Origin: Planctomycetaceae bacterium
GTDB lineage: Bacteria > Planctomycetota > Planctomycetia > Pirellulales > Pirellulaceae
Assembly (NCBI GenBank): GCA_002717145.1
Contig: PBCP01000078.1
Coordinates: forward strand, 1-32,000
Direction of reading: 5' to 3'
DNA length: 32,000 bases
Position numbers and translations under genes: made by a program. The notes beneath the pieces are model-generated. The model had not been told where the DNA came from. It ran no database searches and saw only the letters and a program-made list of their open reading frames with translations. Shown piece by piece: positions 8,667 through 16,402 of the stretch; within the stretch, counting starts at the first letter, position 1; each line of letters opens with the position of its first letter.

Positions 8667-8705
8667 TTGTTCACTTAGTTTATGATGTTTATGATATTTA
8701 TTGCA
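8667..8705 (+). promoter_or_regulatory. Candidate cysH promoter with triplicated 9-mer
   Basis: TTGTTC (8667-8672) and TATGAT (8690-8695) are separated by 17 bases, a reasonable -35/-10 pair. Transcription would start about 25 bases before the cysH start codon. Three tandem 9-mers, TTTATGATG, TTTATGATA and TTTATTGCA, cover 8679-8705 and overlap the -10 and the presumed start of transcription. This is a plausible operator, perhaps for the Rrf2 regulator encoded in the same operon. Confidence 0.45.
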
Positions 8706-8726
8706 AGTAACGAAAGGGAATAGGCC

Positions 8727-9476
8727 TTGGAAACTAAGAGCCAAATCAAAAAATCAACATTTGAGCGCATCGAACCAACAGAACAACTGCTGGCTGAAAT
8801 TGACGCTGCAAGTGAGGCTTTAGAAAGTTGTTCTCCTATCGAGATCCTTCAGTGGGCCGTCGAGCAATACGCCCCTCACTTTGCCATGGCGACAGCCTTT
8901 GGCCCGGAAGGCATGACAATGATTTACATGCTTTCGACCTTTGCTCCCGAAACTCCAATTTTCAACCTTGAAACAGGTTATCAGTTTCAGGAAACCCTGG
9001 ACCTTCGTGAGCAGGTAAAGCAACGCTACGGAATCGAAGTTCAACTAGTCAGGCCTGAATTGGATGTGGTTGCTTATGAGGAGCTTTATGGTGGCCCTGT
9101 CTACAAATCAGACCCCAATAAATGTTGCTACGACCGAAAACTGTCTCTGCTAAAAAAAGTGGCCAATAACCTACACTGTTGGTCAAGTGCCATTCGACGT
9201 GATCAAAGCCCCGACCGCGCGAAAGCACCAATTGTTGGCTGGGATAAGAAATTCGGCCTTATCAAAGTTAGTCCGCTGGTCAACTGCACGAAAAAAGATA
9301 TCTGGAAGATGATTATGGATAACGATATTCCATACAATCCTCTTCACGATCAGGGCTATCCTAGCGTTGGATGCTGGCCATGCACTCGTCCTATCGGAAT
9401 CGGAGAAGACGAACGAGCCGGACGATGGAGTGGGACTGCTAAAACTGAATGCGGCCTTCATTCGATGGAGGACTAA
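8727..9476 (+). CDS. cysH: Assimilatory adenylylsulfate (APS/PAPS) reductase
   Basis: CysH reduces activated sulfate to sulfite in the cytoplasm using thioredoxin or a similar donor. The 249-residue protein has Cys133-Cys134 in KCCYDRK and Cys216/Cys219 in GCWPCTRP. Together these form the four-cysteine [4Fe-4S] signature of the APS-using branch. The catalytic Cys242 lies in ECGLH near the C-terminus. IRRDQSPDRA near 156-165 corresponds to the substrate-binding arginine stretch. The start is a TTG at 8727, preceded by an AAGGGAA-type ribosome binding site. Iron-sulfur CysH enzymes usually prefer APS, but some accept PAPS, so exact substrate use is inferred. It is directly followed by an Rrf2 regulator gene one base after its stop. 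Confidence 0.93.
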   Translation: METKSQIKKSTFERIEPTEQLLAEIDAASEALESCSPIEILQWAVEQYAPHFAMATAFGPEGMTMIYMLSTFAPETPIFNLETGYQFQETLDLREQVKQRYGIEVQLVRPELDVVAYEELYGGPVYKSDPNKCCYDRKLSLLKKVANNLHCWSSAIRRDQSPDRAKAPIVGWDKKFGLIKVSPLVNCTKKDIWKMIMDNDIPYNPLHDQGYPSVGCWPCTRPIGIGEDERAGRWSGTAKTECGLHSMED

Positions 9477-9477
9477 T

Positions 9478-9906
9478 GTGAATATCTCAGCAAAGACTGA
9501 ATATGCATGCGTCGCGATGCTGGAACTAGCAAGCCGTTATCCAGATAATGTCCCTATACGAATCAAGGATATCTCCGATCGGCACGGGATTCCAAATCGT
9601 TTCCTGGTGCAAATCTTATTGCAACTCAAAGGAGCGGGACTGGTCGTAAGCATCCGCGGTGCATCAGGTGGCTATCGTCTTGCTCACGCTCCAAAAGATA
9701 TATCCCTAGGTCAGGTAATGTCGATCATAGACGGCCATGCGGCAGAACTACATCAAAACGCTGAAAACTCTACTCCTCTTTCCGCTGTCCTACTATCCAC
9801 CTGGGGATCAATTATAGATCAACAACAGACCCAGCTTTATGAAATCACATTTGCCGATCTTTTGGAACGGGCGGTTGGACAGTCTGAGGCAATGTACTAT
9901 ATCTGA
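9478..9906 (+). CDS. Rrf2-family transcriptional regulator (CymR-like)
   Basis: Rrf2 proteins are small winged-helix repressors or activators. This one is 142 residues from a GTG at 9478, with GGAGG just upstream inside the cysH end, so the in-frame start further upstream at 9367 is rejected. The opening ISAKTEYACVAMLELA, the helix-turn-helix with IPNRFLVQILLQLKGAGLV, and the wing GASGGYRLA are diagnostic. Only one cysteine is present, so it lacks the three-cysteine iron-sulfur ligand set of IscR/NsrR. It therefore resembles CymR, the cysteine-metabolism repressor of Bacillus. The one-base gap to cysH implies one mRNA and fits control of sulfur assimilation, perhaps including itself. The effector is unknown. 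Confidence 0.9.
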   Translation: MNISAKTEYACVAMLELASRYPDNVPIRIKDISDRHGIPNRFLVQILLQLKGAGLVVSIRGASGGYRLAHAPKDISLGQVMSIIDGHAAELHQNAENSTPLSAVLLSTWGSIIDQQQTQLYEITFADLLERAVGQSEAMYYI

Positions 9907-10215
9907 AGTAAGAACCTGACTCGCTGCCAATTCGTCCTAGCTCAAACCGATGGTCCTGACGTGGTTTAGAGCCTGCTCTCCAGGTATTGAAGCGATCTTT
10001 CCATGATCTCTTACGGGTTGCTCTCTCTGTGATTCAGACATTCTAAGCTGCACTCAAGCTATCTACTTGACCATGGCGGAATCCGGAATTTAAACTAATG
10101 CTTTGAAGGCAAAGAATGATGTGCAGGCTATTGGAATAGCCATCTGTTCTCGTCAGTTTTGATTGCTATTCACGGCTTCAATTCATGCCCCCACAAAACC
10201 ATAAAGACTAAACTC
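9907..10215. other. Non-coding gap before tsaC fusion
   Basis: No gene is supported in these 309 bases. A small perfect hairpin, GGCTATTGGAATAGCC (10126-10141), lies in the presumed leader of the next gene. It lacks a T-run and is not a standard terminator. No clear terminator for the cysH-rrf2 operon was found. Confidence 0.4.
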
Positions 10216-11361
10216 ATGGCAACTCAAGTTCTTGACGTATACGATTCGGATGACCCTAGAAAGGTCATCCAAGTGGCTGTTGAATTGCTTCAAGACGATC
10301 AAGTCGTAGCCTTTCCAACAGAAACAGTGTACGGGTTAGGGGCAGCCTTGAATAATGTTTCTGCCATTGAGAAGATTTTTGAAATCAAAGGTCGTCCTGA
10401 ATCACAAGTTTTAACATTAGCGATCAGCGATGCAAACGACCTCCCGAAGTTTTCGCCGGACTCCAGTAATTTGGCAAGACGTCTGGCTCGGCGATGCTGG
10501 CCCGGCCCTTTGACCATGGTTGTAGACGCAACCGATGCCAACAGCTTTATTCAGTCTCTTCCAGAAAGCGTTATCCCTTTCATAGCCCCTCAAGGCCTAG
10601 TAGGACTACGTGTGCCAAGCAACGAAGTTTTATTGACTGTTTTAGACGAATTACAAGAACCTATTGCCTTAACTAGTGCAAATAAAAGCGGCGAATCTGA
10701 CGCAACTACGGCTCATGAAGTTGCTGAACAACTCGGTGACGACTTAAAATTGGTTGTCGATGGAGGCCCTACAAAGATTGGAACTCCATCCACAGTTATA
10801 AAGCTTGTTAATGACAAGATTACGGTACTCCGGACAGGCGCCATCGACAATGAAACGCTTGTCAAACTTGCTCAGCCAGAGATTACCATCATTTGTACGG
10901 GCAACACGTGCCGGAGCCCAATGGCTGCCGCATTGCTACAGGATAAATTAGCATCAACGCTTACGTGTACATCTGATTCTCTTGGAATTCGCGTGCAATC
11001 AGCTGGAATTGCAGCTTCGCCTGGCTCACCAGCTGCATTGCAAGCAGTCCAGGTCATGCATGAACAAGGAATCGACCTGAACGATCACGAAAGCCAACAA
11101 CTCCATTACCAACTTGCTCGCAACTCAGACCTACTATTAACACTTTCAAATTCTCACCGACAAGCTATCATCGGTGAATGGCCGGAATTTGAAGACAAAA
11201 CACATGTTCTGGATCCGAAGGGTGGCGATGTTGCAGACCCGTTTGGCGCATCGGTTGAAGTTTACGAAGCCTGTTCCCAACAAATCAACAATCACCTTGA
11301 GCAACGCCTGCCCGAGATATTGGGCTTGCAACCTCCGGAAAACCTATTTGGAGAAAACTAA
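10216..11361 (+). CDS. Fusion: TsaC/Sua5 threonylcarbamoyl-AMP synthase and YwlE-like protein arginine phosphatase
   Basis: The 381-residue product joins two enzymes. Residues about 10-210 are a Sua5/YciO/YrdC domain, with FPTETVYGLGAA (33-44), KGRPESQVLTL, CWPGPLT and ALTSANKSG. This domain makes threonylcarbamoyl-AMP for the t6A modification of ANN-decoding tRNAs. Residues about 222-370 are a low-molecular-weight phosphatase. Its CX5R loop, CTGNTCRSPMA, has nucleophile Cys227 and Arg233, and the general acid is Asp341 in DPFG. The Thr at loop position 231 and the GDVxDPFGxSxxxY block match the arginine phosphatase YwlE rather than tyrosine phosphatases, which usually have Ile at that site. 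ATG 10216 is preferred over an in-frame TTG at 10159. In Bacillus the separate genes ywlC, ywlE and rpiB are neighbours in the same order, as here. Confidence 0.93.
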   Translation: MATQVLDVYDSDDPRKVIQVAVELLQDDQVVAFPTETVYGLGAALNNVSAIEKIFEIKGRPESQVLTLAISDANDLPKFSPDSSNLARRLARRCWPGPLTMVVDATDANSFIQSLPESVIPFIAPQGLVGLRVPSNEVLLTVLDELQEPIALTSANKSGESDATTAHEVAEQLGDDLKLVVDGGPTKIGTPSTVIKLVNDKITVLRTGAIDNETLVKLAQPEITIICTGNTCRSPMAAALLQDKLASTLTCTSDSLGIRVQSAGIAASPGSPAALQAVQVMHEQGIDLNDHESQQLHYQLARNSDLLLTLSNSHRQAIIGEWPEFEDKTHVLDPKGGDVADPFGASVEVYEACSQQINNHLEQRLPEILGLQPPENLFGEN

Positions 11362-11364
11362 GAA

Positions 11365-11805
11365 ATGCACATCTCAGTCGGAAGCGATCATCGGGGCTTC
11401 AAAGTAAAAGCCAAGATTATTGAGCTCCTTGAGCGACTAGGCCATTCAACCAGTGACGCGGGAACGAATGACGATGGGAGCGTGGATTATCCGGACATCG
11501 CAAATACCGTCAGTCAAAGCGTTTCCGACGGAGCGAGTGACCGCGGCATACTCATCTGCGGCACAGGAATTGGGATGGCTATCGCTGCCAACAAACATAA
11601 AGGGGTGAGAGCTGCCACATGCCATGACACGGTAACCGCTGAGATGAGTCGTCGCCACAACAACTTAAACGTACTTTGTTTGTCAGCGGATTTATTTGGT
11701 GAACGCAGTGTTGAACAGCTTGTTTCCACCTGGCTTGAAACAGAATTCGAAGGGGGGCGTCATGAGCGACGACTCAATAAAATCGCCGATAAGGAAGCAA
11801 ACTAA
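11365..11805 (+). CDS. rpiB: Ribose-5-phosphate isomerase B
   Basis: RpiB interconverts ribose-5-phosphate and ribulose-5-phosphate in the pentose phosphate pathway. The 146-residue protein has the opening GSDHRGF (residues 6-12), the active-site Cys65 in ICGTGIGM, and the RHNNLNVLCLSA segment near 98-109 with the phosphate- and base-contacting residues. Length and motifs match the family throughout. The ATG is three bases after the stop of the TsaC-YwlE fusion gene, with a GGAG overlapping that gene's end, so the two are co-transcribed. A strong terminator follows 24 bases later. Confidence 0.95.
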   Translation: MHISVGSDHRGFKVKAKIIELLERLGHSTSDAGTNDDGSVDYPDIANTVSQSVSDGASDRGILICGTGIGMAIAANKHKGVRAATCHDTVTAEMSRRHNNLNVLCLSADLFGERSVEQLVSTWLETEFEGGRHERRLNKIADKEAN

Positions 11806-11829
11806 TCGAGCCTTCAAGACGAACGCGAC

Positions 11830-11855
11830 AAGCACGGTTCAGGCCGTGCTTTTTT
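11830..11855 (+). terminator. Terminator after rpiB
   Basis: A perfect 8-bp stem (AAGCACGG and CCGTGCTT) with a six-base loop runs directly into a T-run. It closes the tsaC-fusion/rpiB transcript. Confidence 0.92.
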
Positions 11856-11885
11856 ATTGAATCTATGATCAACGATGCGTTCAGG

Positions 11886-12030
11886 TCGTAACGGTTATCA
11901 CATTAAAACTCGTGAAAATGTCCGAGATTTACACTCGTAACGGTCACGACGAATACCTACCAGGATTATCTCCGGTTACGATACAAATGATGACATTTCA
12001 ACCTTGTTAAGGTCGTCACTCCGATTACGA
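11886..12030. repeat. Cluster of TCGTAACGG-like motifs
   Basis: The non-coding stretch after the rpiB terminator holds TCGTAACGG at 11886-11894 and 11935-11943. The related reverse forms CCGGTTACGA (11972-11981) and CCGATTACGA (12021-12030) follow. The last two lie in longer similar contexts, CTCCGGTTACGATACAAATG and CTCCGATTACGATTCAAAG. Similar words (TCGTAACG, TGTAACGG) occur at 4108-4125 in another intergenic gap. The motif could be a short dispersed repeat or a regulator site. Nothing else is visible in the roughly 300-base gap before the next gene. Confidence 0.3.
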
Positions 12031-12105
12031 TTCAAAGCATGGCAACTCAAGATTAAGCAGACCTGCCACCCAAAATCGGCATCCCCAAGAAGATTCAAGT
12101 TATCC

Positions 12106-12669
12106 ATGTCCGAAGTAAGATTTCCAAAAAACGAAGTCGACCAGTTACTTCTCAATGCTCAGCTTCGAGATGAGCTCGAACCTTACATGGACGAATCTGT
12201 CGAACTTGTCGATGCATCTCAAATGTCCACTCAAGAAGAGAACCGTTTTCTACAGGCCATGCTTTGCTGGGAACGTTCCCCCGTCATCCCGATTAGCCAG
12301 TGGTTTGAACCAGAGCTTCAGCTGCCACCCCCTGATACGCTGTCAGATCGAAACTTGTCAAAAGTAATGTGGGACGCTCTGGATCGCCTTGCTGAACAAC
12401 GAATCTACCTGCAGTGCACAGAGCATCTGTCTGATCGCCAACTCTATTGTGTGTTGTATCGCGACATTCTACCTGCCACAGAGAAAAAGTTGGATCTCCC
12501 TCAAAACGACCTCATTTGGAAACTGGTTGATTTGGAGTCAGATCCCGAACTATGGCTCACCTACTATGCAGACAGCGACGAACGCTACCAATGGGAATTC
12601 GAAAACAACCGAATCCCTCCGCCTTCTATCCAACCGCCCTTCAGTCGCAAGCTACCCGAACCTTTCTAA
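12106..12669 (+). CDS. Hypothetical protein, planctomycete-type
   Basis: I do not recognise a named function. The product from ATG 12106 is 187 residues, acidic, and without signal peptide or membrane segment, so it is probably cytoplasmic. An upstream in-frame start at 12004 would add 34 basic residues that look non-coding. Tryptophan- and aspartate-rich segments are visible. KVMWDALDRLAEQRIYLQCT, HLSDRQLYCVLYRDILP and WLTYYADSDERYQWE look like conserved helical blocks, and the tail is proline-rich (RIPPPSIQPPFSRKLPEPF). From memory, similar uncharacterised proteins ending in an RKLP-type tail occur in other planctomycetes. It follows the rpiB terminator on the same strand and stands alone. 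Confidence 0.75.
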   Translation: MSEVRFPKNEVDQLLLNAQLRDELEPYMDESVELVDASQMSTQEENRFLQAMLCWERSPVIPISQWFEPELQLPPPDTLSDRNLSKVMWDALDRLAEQRIYLQCTEHLSDRQLYCVLYRDILPATEKKLDLPQNDLIWKLVDLESDPELWLTYYADSDERYQWEFENNRIPPPSIQPPFSRKLPEPF

Positions 12670-12828
12670 CTTGGTGTTCACCGAAATCCAACTTGCGCAG
12701 TTGATCGACATAAGCTGAAATTGTCTGTTCGGCTGGAGTTCTGGCCTCATAGTCTTATAGAATAGTGGCAAGATAAGTTTTCAACGAATACCTATTCGTG
12801 GCTAAGACAGCCACTGAAAGACTGCGAT

Positions 12829-13569
12829 ATGTTCAAGCTAAGATTATTCTCTGCGGCACTGTTACTAATGGCGCTCTGTACCGCCGACTTCAGTATTAGC
12901 ACTCTTCAAGCCCAACAGGAGATCCCTCAGAAATCTGACAAGATCCCTCAGGGACGATCTTTGTATATGGGCCGTGAGATCGCTCAAACCATGCATTACA
13001 CGGGAGCTCCCTGGTTAATCCGTGAAAACCGTGAAAACGAAGAGCGTTGCTCACTGATGCTAGCTAATCTCAACATTAAAACTGGAATGACGATTTGTGA
13101 CATGGGGTGTGGCAATGGTTTTTATTCATTACAACTAGCTAAAATGGTTGGGCCGGACGGAGAAATTCTGGCTGTGGATGTTCAGCCTCAGATGCTCTAT
13201 CTTCTTCGGGGCCGAATGGAGGCAGAAGCGATTGAAAATGTGACACCGATTCTGGGCTCGTTCCACAATCCTCACCTGCCTAAGAACAGAGTCGACTACA
13301 TACTAATGGTCGATGTCTATCATGAGTTATCTCATCCTGAAGTCATGTTGAAGTATATGCGTGAGAGCCTCAAAGAAGACGGCCAAATTGTTCTACTTGA
13401 ATATCGTGAAGAAGACCCAAAGGTGCCTATCAAGCCGTTACACAAAATGAGCAAAAAACAAATCCTGAAAGAGTATACGGCTAATGGATTCAAGTTAAAC
13501 AGTGAATTCGACAAGCTACCTTGGCAACACATGATGTTCTTTGGAAAAGACCCTGACTGGGAAAAGTAA
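12829..13569 (+). CDS. SAM-dependent methyltransferase domain protein with signal peptide
   Basis: This is a 246-residue class I methyltransferase. Residues 1-29 form a clear signal peptide (basic start, hydrophobic core, then LQAQ cleavage-like site), which would send the protein out of the cytoplasm. The mature part opens with a conserved block, YMGREIAQTMHY. It is followed by motif I CDMGCGNGFYSLQLA (90-104), acidic Asp117 after strand two, and VDYILMVDVYHEL (155-167). MSKKQILKEY and LPWQHMMFFGK near the end are also characteristic of this subgroup. SAM is a cytoplasmic metabolite, so the export signal is odd. The substrate is unknown. It converges with the DUF481 gene, leaving a 21-base gap. 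Confidence 0.85.
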   Translation: MFKLRLFSAALLLMALCTADFSISTLQAQQEIPQKSDKIPQGRSLYMGREIAQTMHYTGAPWLIRENRENEERCSLMLANLNIKTGMTICDMGCGNGFYSLQLAKMVGPDGEILAVDVQPQMLYLLRGRMEAEAIENVTPILGSFHNPHLPKNRVDYILMVDVYHELSHPEVMLKYMRESLKEDGQIVLLEYREEDPKVPIKPLHKMSKKQILKEYTANGFKLNSEFDKLPWQHMMFFGKDPDWEK

Positions 13570-13590
13570 GGGCCGAAGTAATCCGGAAAT

Positions 13591-14514
13591 CTAGATTTCC
13601 CACAGCAACACCAGTGAGTAAGTAAAGTCGTTTGGCTTGTTGTCTCCCGGCGTGCTGTCATAACGATCTAGTGCAGCCAGTTTCAAGCTCCACCCATGCT
13701 GTTCGTCCAGCACGATTCTCCAAGAAGCTTCAGCTTCGATACGAAACTCGGTAAAGTTAGACCAGTCTGGGAAATAATCAACATCCGCTTCAAGGCGTTG
13801 CCGAGAGGTAAGCTGTTTCTCAAGAATCACCCCAAAAACGGCCTCCGGTACAATCGAATCTTCCGGAGCTCCGATTTCCTGAGAAATTCCAGCCCCAAAT
13901 TTCCAACTCAATTGTGTGGTATCACTGTCGACAAACAACTTTTGAATACCTCCGTTGGCAGTTAGCCGTAAATCAAACGGGCGAAATTCATCATATTCCA
14001 AGCCTAATTCAGCGAACCAACTTAAACTATTCCCGTCTCTTAACCACTGATGTCCCACATCAAATAGAGTGTGGTTTTTATTGACGACATTATTAGCCTT
14101 GGACCGAACGTAGTCTAAATCGATTTCCAACTCACCCAATCGGGTATCACGTTCAAGTTCCAGGCTGGCAAAGACTCTAGACGTCTTTGTATTACCTGTC
14201 GTTCCATGCCCCCCAAACTCCAGAGTCCCATCCCAAACTGTCTTATCGATTCGAATGGTAGGCACCCAAAATTCCAGATTCTCGCTAACCACATCCACTT
14301 CCTCTTCCGGAAACGGACGTCGGTGTTCACCAGGCTTTAACCGTGCAATACTGGGCCCTAAATTACGAACTCCTTGGCTCCAATCGGGCGAATAGATCGC
14401 TTCGCGACCCTGTGGATGTAGTAATATCGGTTGTTGAGCAGAGATAACATTGCTGCCCCCAATCCATGCGTATAGGCATAGAAAGGCGAACCAGACATAT
14501 CTTAATCTCGACAT
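13591..14514 (-). CDS. DUF481 outer-membrane beta-barrel protein
   Basis: DUF481 proteins (YdiY-like) are predicted outer-membrane barrels whose role is poorly defined. The 307-residue product has an N-terminal signal peptide ending near SAQQ (about residue 28). After a proline-rich linker, alternating amphipathic strands start at WDGTLEFGGHGTTGNTKT and continue through SWKFGAGISQEIG, LEADVDYFPDW and EIEASWRI-like strands to an aromatic C-terminal strand, YSLVLLWEI. A terminal aromatic or hydrophobic strand is usual for barrels inserted by the BAM machinery. It converges with the methyltransferase gene and lies downstream of ilvE on the same strand, 125 bases away. No operon partner is obvious. 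Confidence 0.85.
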   Translation of the reverse strand: MSRLRYVWFAFLCLYAWIGGSNVISAQQPILLHPQGREAIYSPDWSQGVRNLGPSIARLKPGEHRRPFPEEEVDVVSENLEFWVPTIRIDKTVWDGTLEFGGHGTTGNTKTSRVFASLELERDTRLGELEIDLDYVRSKANNVVNKNHTLFDVGHQWLRDGNSLSWFAELGLEYDEFRPFDLRLTANGGIQKLFVDSDTTQLSWKFGAGISQEIGAPEDSIVPEAVFGVILEKQLTSRQRLEADVDYFPDWSNFTEFRIEAEASWRIVLDEQHGWSLKLAALDRYDSTPGDNKPNDFTYSLVLLWEI

Positions 14515-14639
14515 CAGAATTGAATGCTGACTATTGACTTCGTTCCAAAGAAAAACCGATTGGAACTTGTACTAAATCCGCCTTATCAACTCAAGACAAA
14601 TCCTATTTGTTGACTACATACTAAGGAGGAGAGATAACG

Positions 14640-15497
14640 TTAAGAAACTCTCAATTGAGTATAGAGGTCTGCGATACGGCGTGTAATCAGTCCAGGAATT
14701 CCATCGCCAATCTGATTCCCATCTACTTTGATCACTGGAACAATCTCGGCAGCGCTGCCAGTTAGAAACACTTCTGCAGCTGAATATACATCATCGAGTG
14801 TCATTCTGGATTCCATTACTTGAATTCCGTCACCGGCCGCCAATTCCATCACTGCCCCACGGGTAATGCCTTCTAGAACGCCAGCTTCGACCGGGGGAGT
14901 TAATAATTTACCGTCCCGAACGATAAAGATATTATCTCCAGTACATTCGGCAACTTCCCCCTGATGGTTCAACATCAAAGTTTCCACGCACACTGCCGCC
15001 AAGCCTTCAATTTTGGCAAGAATGTTATTCAAATAATTGAGAGATTTAATACGAGGATCCAGTGCGCCGGGATGATTACGAATCGTTTTGGCTGTAACGA
15101 TCTCCAAGCCGTTCTGATAGAATTCCTCCGGATACAGCGTAATGAAATCTGTAATGATCACTATATTCGGAGTTGGACACTTATTTGGATCTAATCCCAA
15201 TGTGCCTTCGCCACGAGAGATGACCAGACGAATATAACCATCCTCGATTTCATTAGCGGCTAATGTGGCATTAACGGCATCGGACATCTCTTCTTTGGTC
15301 ATAGGTATTTCCAGCTGAATACGTTCAGCCGAATCCCATAGACGATCAAGATGCTCTTTCATTCTAAAAACAGAGCCCGCGTAACTTCGCATGCCCTCAA
15401 ACACCCCATCACCGTACAAAAAACCATGATCATAAACACTGACCTTGGCATCTTCTTTGTTGTAGAGCGTTCCGTTGATATAAACTTTCAGCGTCAT
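14640..15497 (-). CDS. ilvE: Branched-chain amino acid aminotransferase (class IV)
   Basis: This PLP enzyme transfers amino groups between branched-chain amino acids and 2-oxoglutarate and performs the last step of Leu, Ile and Val synthesis. The 285 residues fit the short bacterial IlvE class. Motifs include VYDHGFLYGDGVFEGMR (21-37), the PLP lysine Lys151 in IKSLNYLNNILAK, and EVAECTGDNIFIV (181-193) with the cofactor-contacting glutamate. The late block VFLTGSAAEIVPV is also typical. D-amino-acid and 4-amino-4-deoxychorismate lyase relatives share the fold, but the EGMRSY and GDNIF segments favour IlvE. The ATG at 15497 has only a weak ribosome binding site. It is 110 bases downstream of the ABC transporter pair and may share its transcript. 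Confidence 0.9.
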   Translation of the reverse strand: MTLKVYINGTLYNKEDAKVSVYDHGFLYGDGVFEGMRSYAGSVFRMKEHLDRLWDSAERIQLEIPMTKEEMSDAVNATLAANEIEDGYIRLVISRGEGTLGLDPNKCPTPNIVIITDFITLYPEEFYQNGLEIVTAKTIRNHPGALDPRIKSLNYLNNILAKIEGLAAVCVETLMLNHQGEVAECTGDNIFIVRDGKLLTPPVEAGVLEGITRGAVMELAAGDGIQVMESRMTLDDVYSAAEVFLTGSAAEIVPVIKVDGNQIGDGIPGLITRRIADLYTQLRVS

Positions 15498-15607
15498 AAT
15501 CTATAAACTGCTAACAGTGATTTCTGTTTCGTTTAATTGCTCACCCAGCGGTGGCAAAGATATTATTTTAGACAGCCGAGCAACTCTTGAGTACCTGTCA
15601 GCGGTAC

Positions 15608-16402
15608 TTAACTCTGAAACGAAACCGATTCAACTTTACCTTCGGCCAGACGCACTGTACGATCAGCCTGTGCGGCTATAGACATGTCGTGGGTCACCAT
15701 GACAATCGTAACGTCATAAGCTGAATTGAGTTCATGAATAATCTCCATAATCTCTTCACCAGCTGCCCGATCGAGGTTTCCCGTTGGCTCATCTGCCAAT
15801 AGCAAGCGAGGATTGGCCATCAAGGAGCGTGCGATAGCAACACGTTGCATTTCACCGCCGGACATTTCCCGCGGACGATGCTTAAGTCGGTGGCTCAAAC
15901 CTACAAGATCAAGAAGCTCTTTTGCCCGTTGGCGAAATTTTCGACGCTGGAGCGTGTATGAAATAATGCCATGATGAATCATCACCGGCATTAAGACATT
16001 CTCCAATGCAGTAAGCTCCGGCAGTAAGTGGTAAAACTGGAAGATCATCCCAATATATCGATTGCGAAGGATATCTCTCGATGAAGCCGGTAAATTGTCG
16101 ATCCGATTCTCTTCAAAATAGATTTCTCCCGTATCAGGCTGATCAAGAGTAGCGAGCAAATGCAACAATGTACTTTTGCCTGAACCACTGGCTCCGACGA
16201 TGGCCTGAAATTCTCCTTCCACGACCTCAATATCGACTCCGTTAAGTACGGGGACTTCGACTTTCCCCTTACGGTAGCTTTTGGTAACTCCAGAAGCATG
16301 TAATACGACCGGTGCCTTTAACAGACGCGGATGCAATGAACCGCGGGACGATGCCATTGCAGGTTGAGATTCGGGATATGCCAGTTCAAACGCACTACTC
16401 AT
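15608..16402 (-). CDS. lolD: LolD-like ABC transporter ATP-binding protein
   Basis: This is the ATPase subunit of a MacB/LolD-type ABC system at the inner face of the cytoplasmic membrane. In 264 residues it has Walker A GASGSGKST (70-78), the Q-loop FQFYHLLPELTALENV (121-136), the signature MSGGEMQRVAIARSL (180-194), Walker B LLLADEPTGNLD (200-211) and the H-loop His238. The roughly 33-residue N-terminal extension is not part of the domain. The ATG overlaps the stop of the permease gene by eight bases (ATGAGTAG) and has GGAGG nine bases upstream, a sign of translational coupling. With its partner it probably extracts lipoproteins from the membrane or does related mechanotransmission work. 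Confidence 0.9.
   Translation of the reverse strand: MSSAFELAYPESQPAMASSRGSLHPRLLKAPVVLHASGVTKSYRKGKVEVPVLNGVDIEVVEGEFQAIVGASGSGKSTLLHLLATLDQPDTGEIYFEENRIDNLPASSRDILRNRYIGMIFQFYHLLPELTALENVLMPVMIHHGIISYTLQRRKFRQRAKELLDLVGLSHRLKHRPREMSGGEMQRVAIARSLMANPRLLLADEPTGNLDRAAGEEIMEIIHELNSAYDVTIVMVTHDMSIAAQADRTVRLAEGKVESVSFQS

Noticed and set aside
9367..9477. In-frame upstream extension of the Rrf2 gene overlapping cysH
   Set aside because: The GTG at 9478 has a good GGAGG, and the Rrf2 family begins at that point. The extension encodes no family sequence.
10126..10141. Hairpin GGCTATTGGAATAGCC before the TsaC-YwlE gene, considered as terminator or riboswitch
   Set aside because: The stem is short and lacks a T-tail, and the surroundings show no conserved riboswitch core.
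13585..13600. Perfect 16-base palindrome GGAAATCTAGATTTCC at the convergent ends of the methyltransferase and DUF481 genes
   Set aside because: No T-run follows on either strand. A palindrome of this length is expected about once by chance in a window this size, and it partly encodes the DUF481 stop.
14623..14630. AAGGAGGA on the plus strand, a strong ribosome-binding-site look-alike
   Set aside because: No start codon with an open frame follows, and it lies just past the ilvE stop on the other strand.
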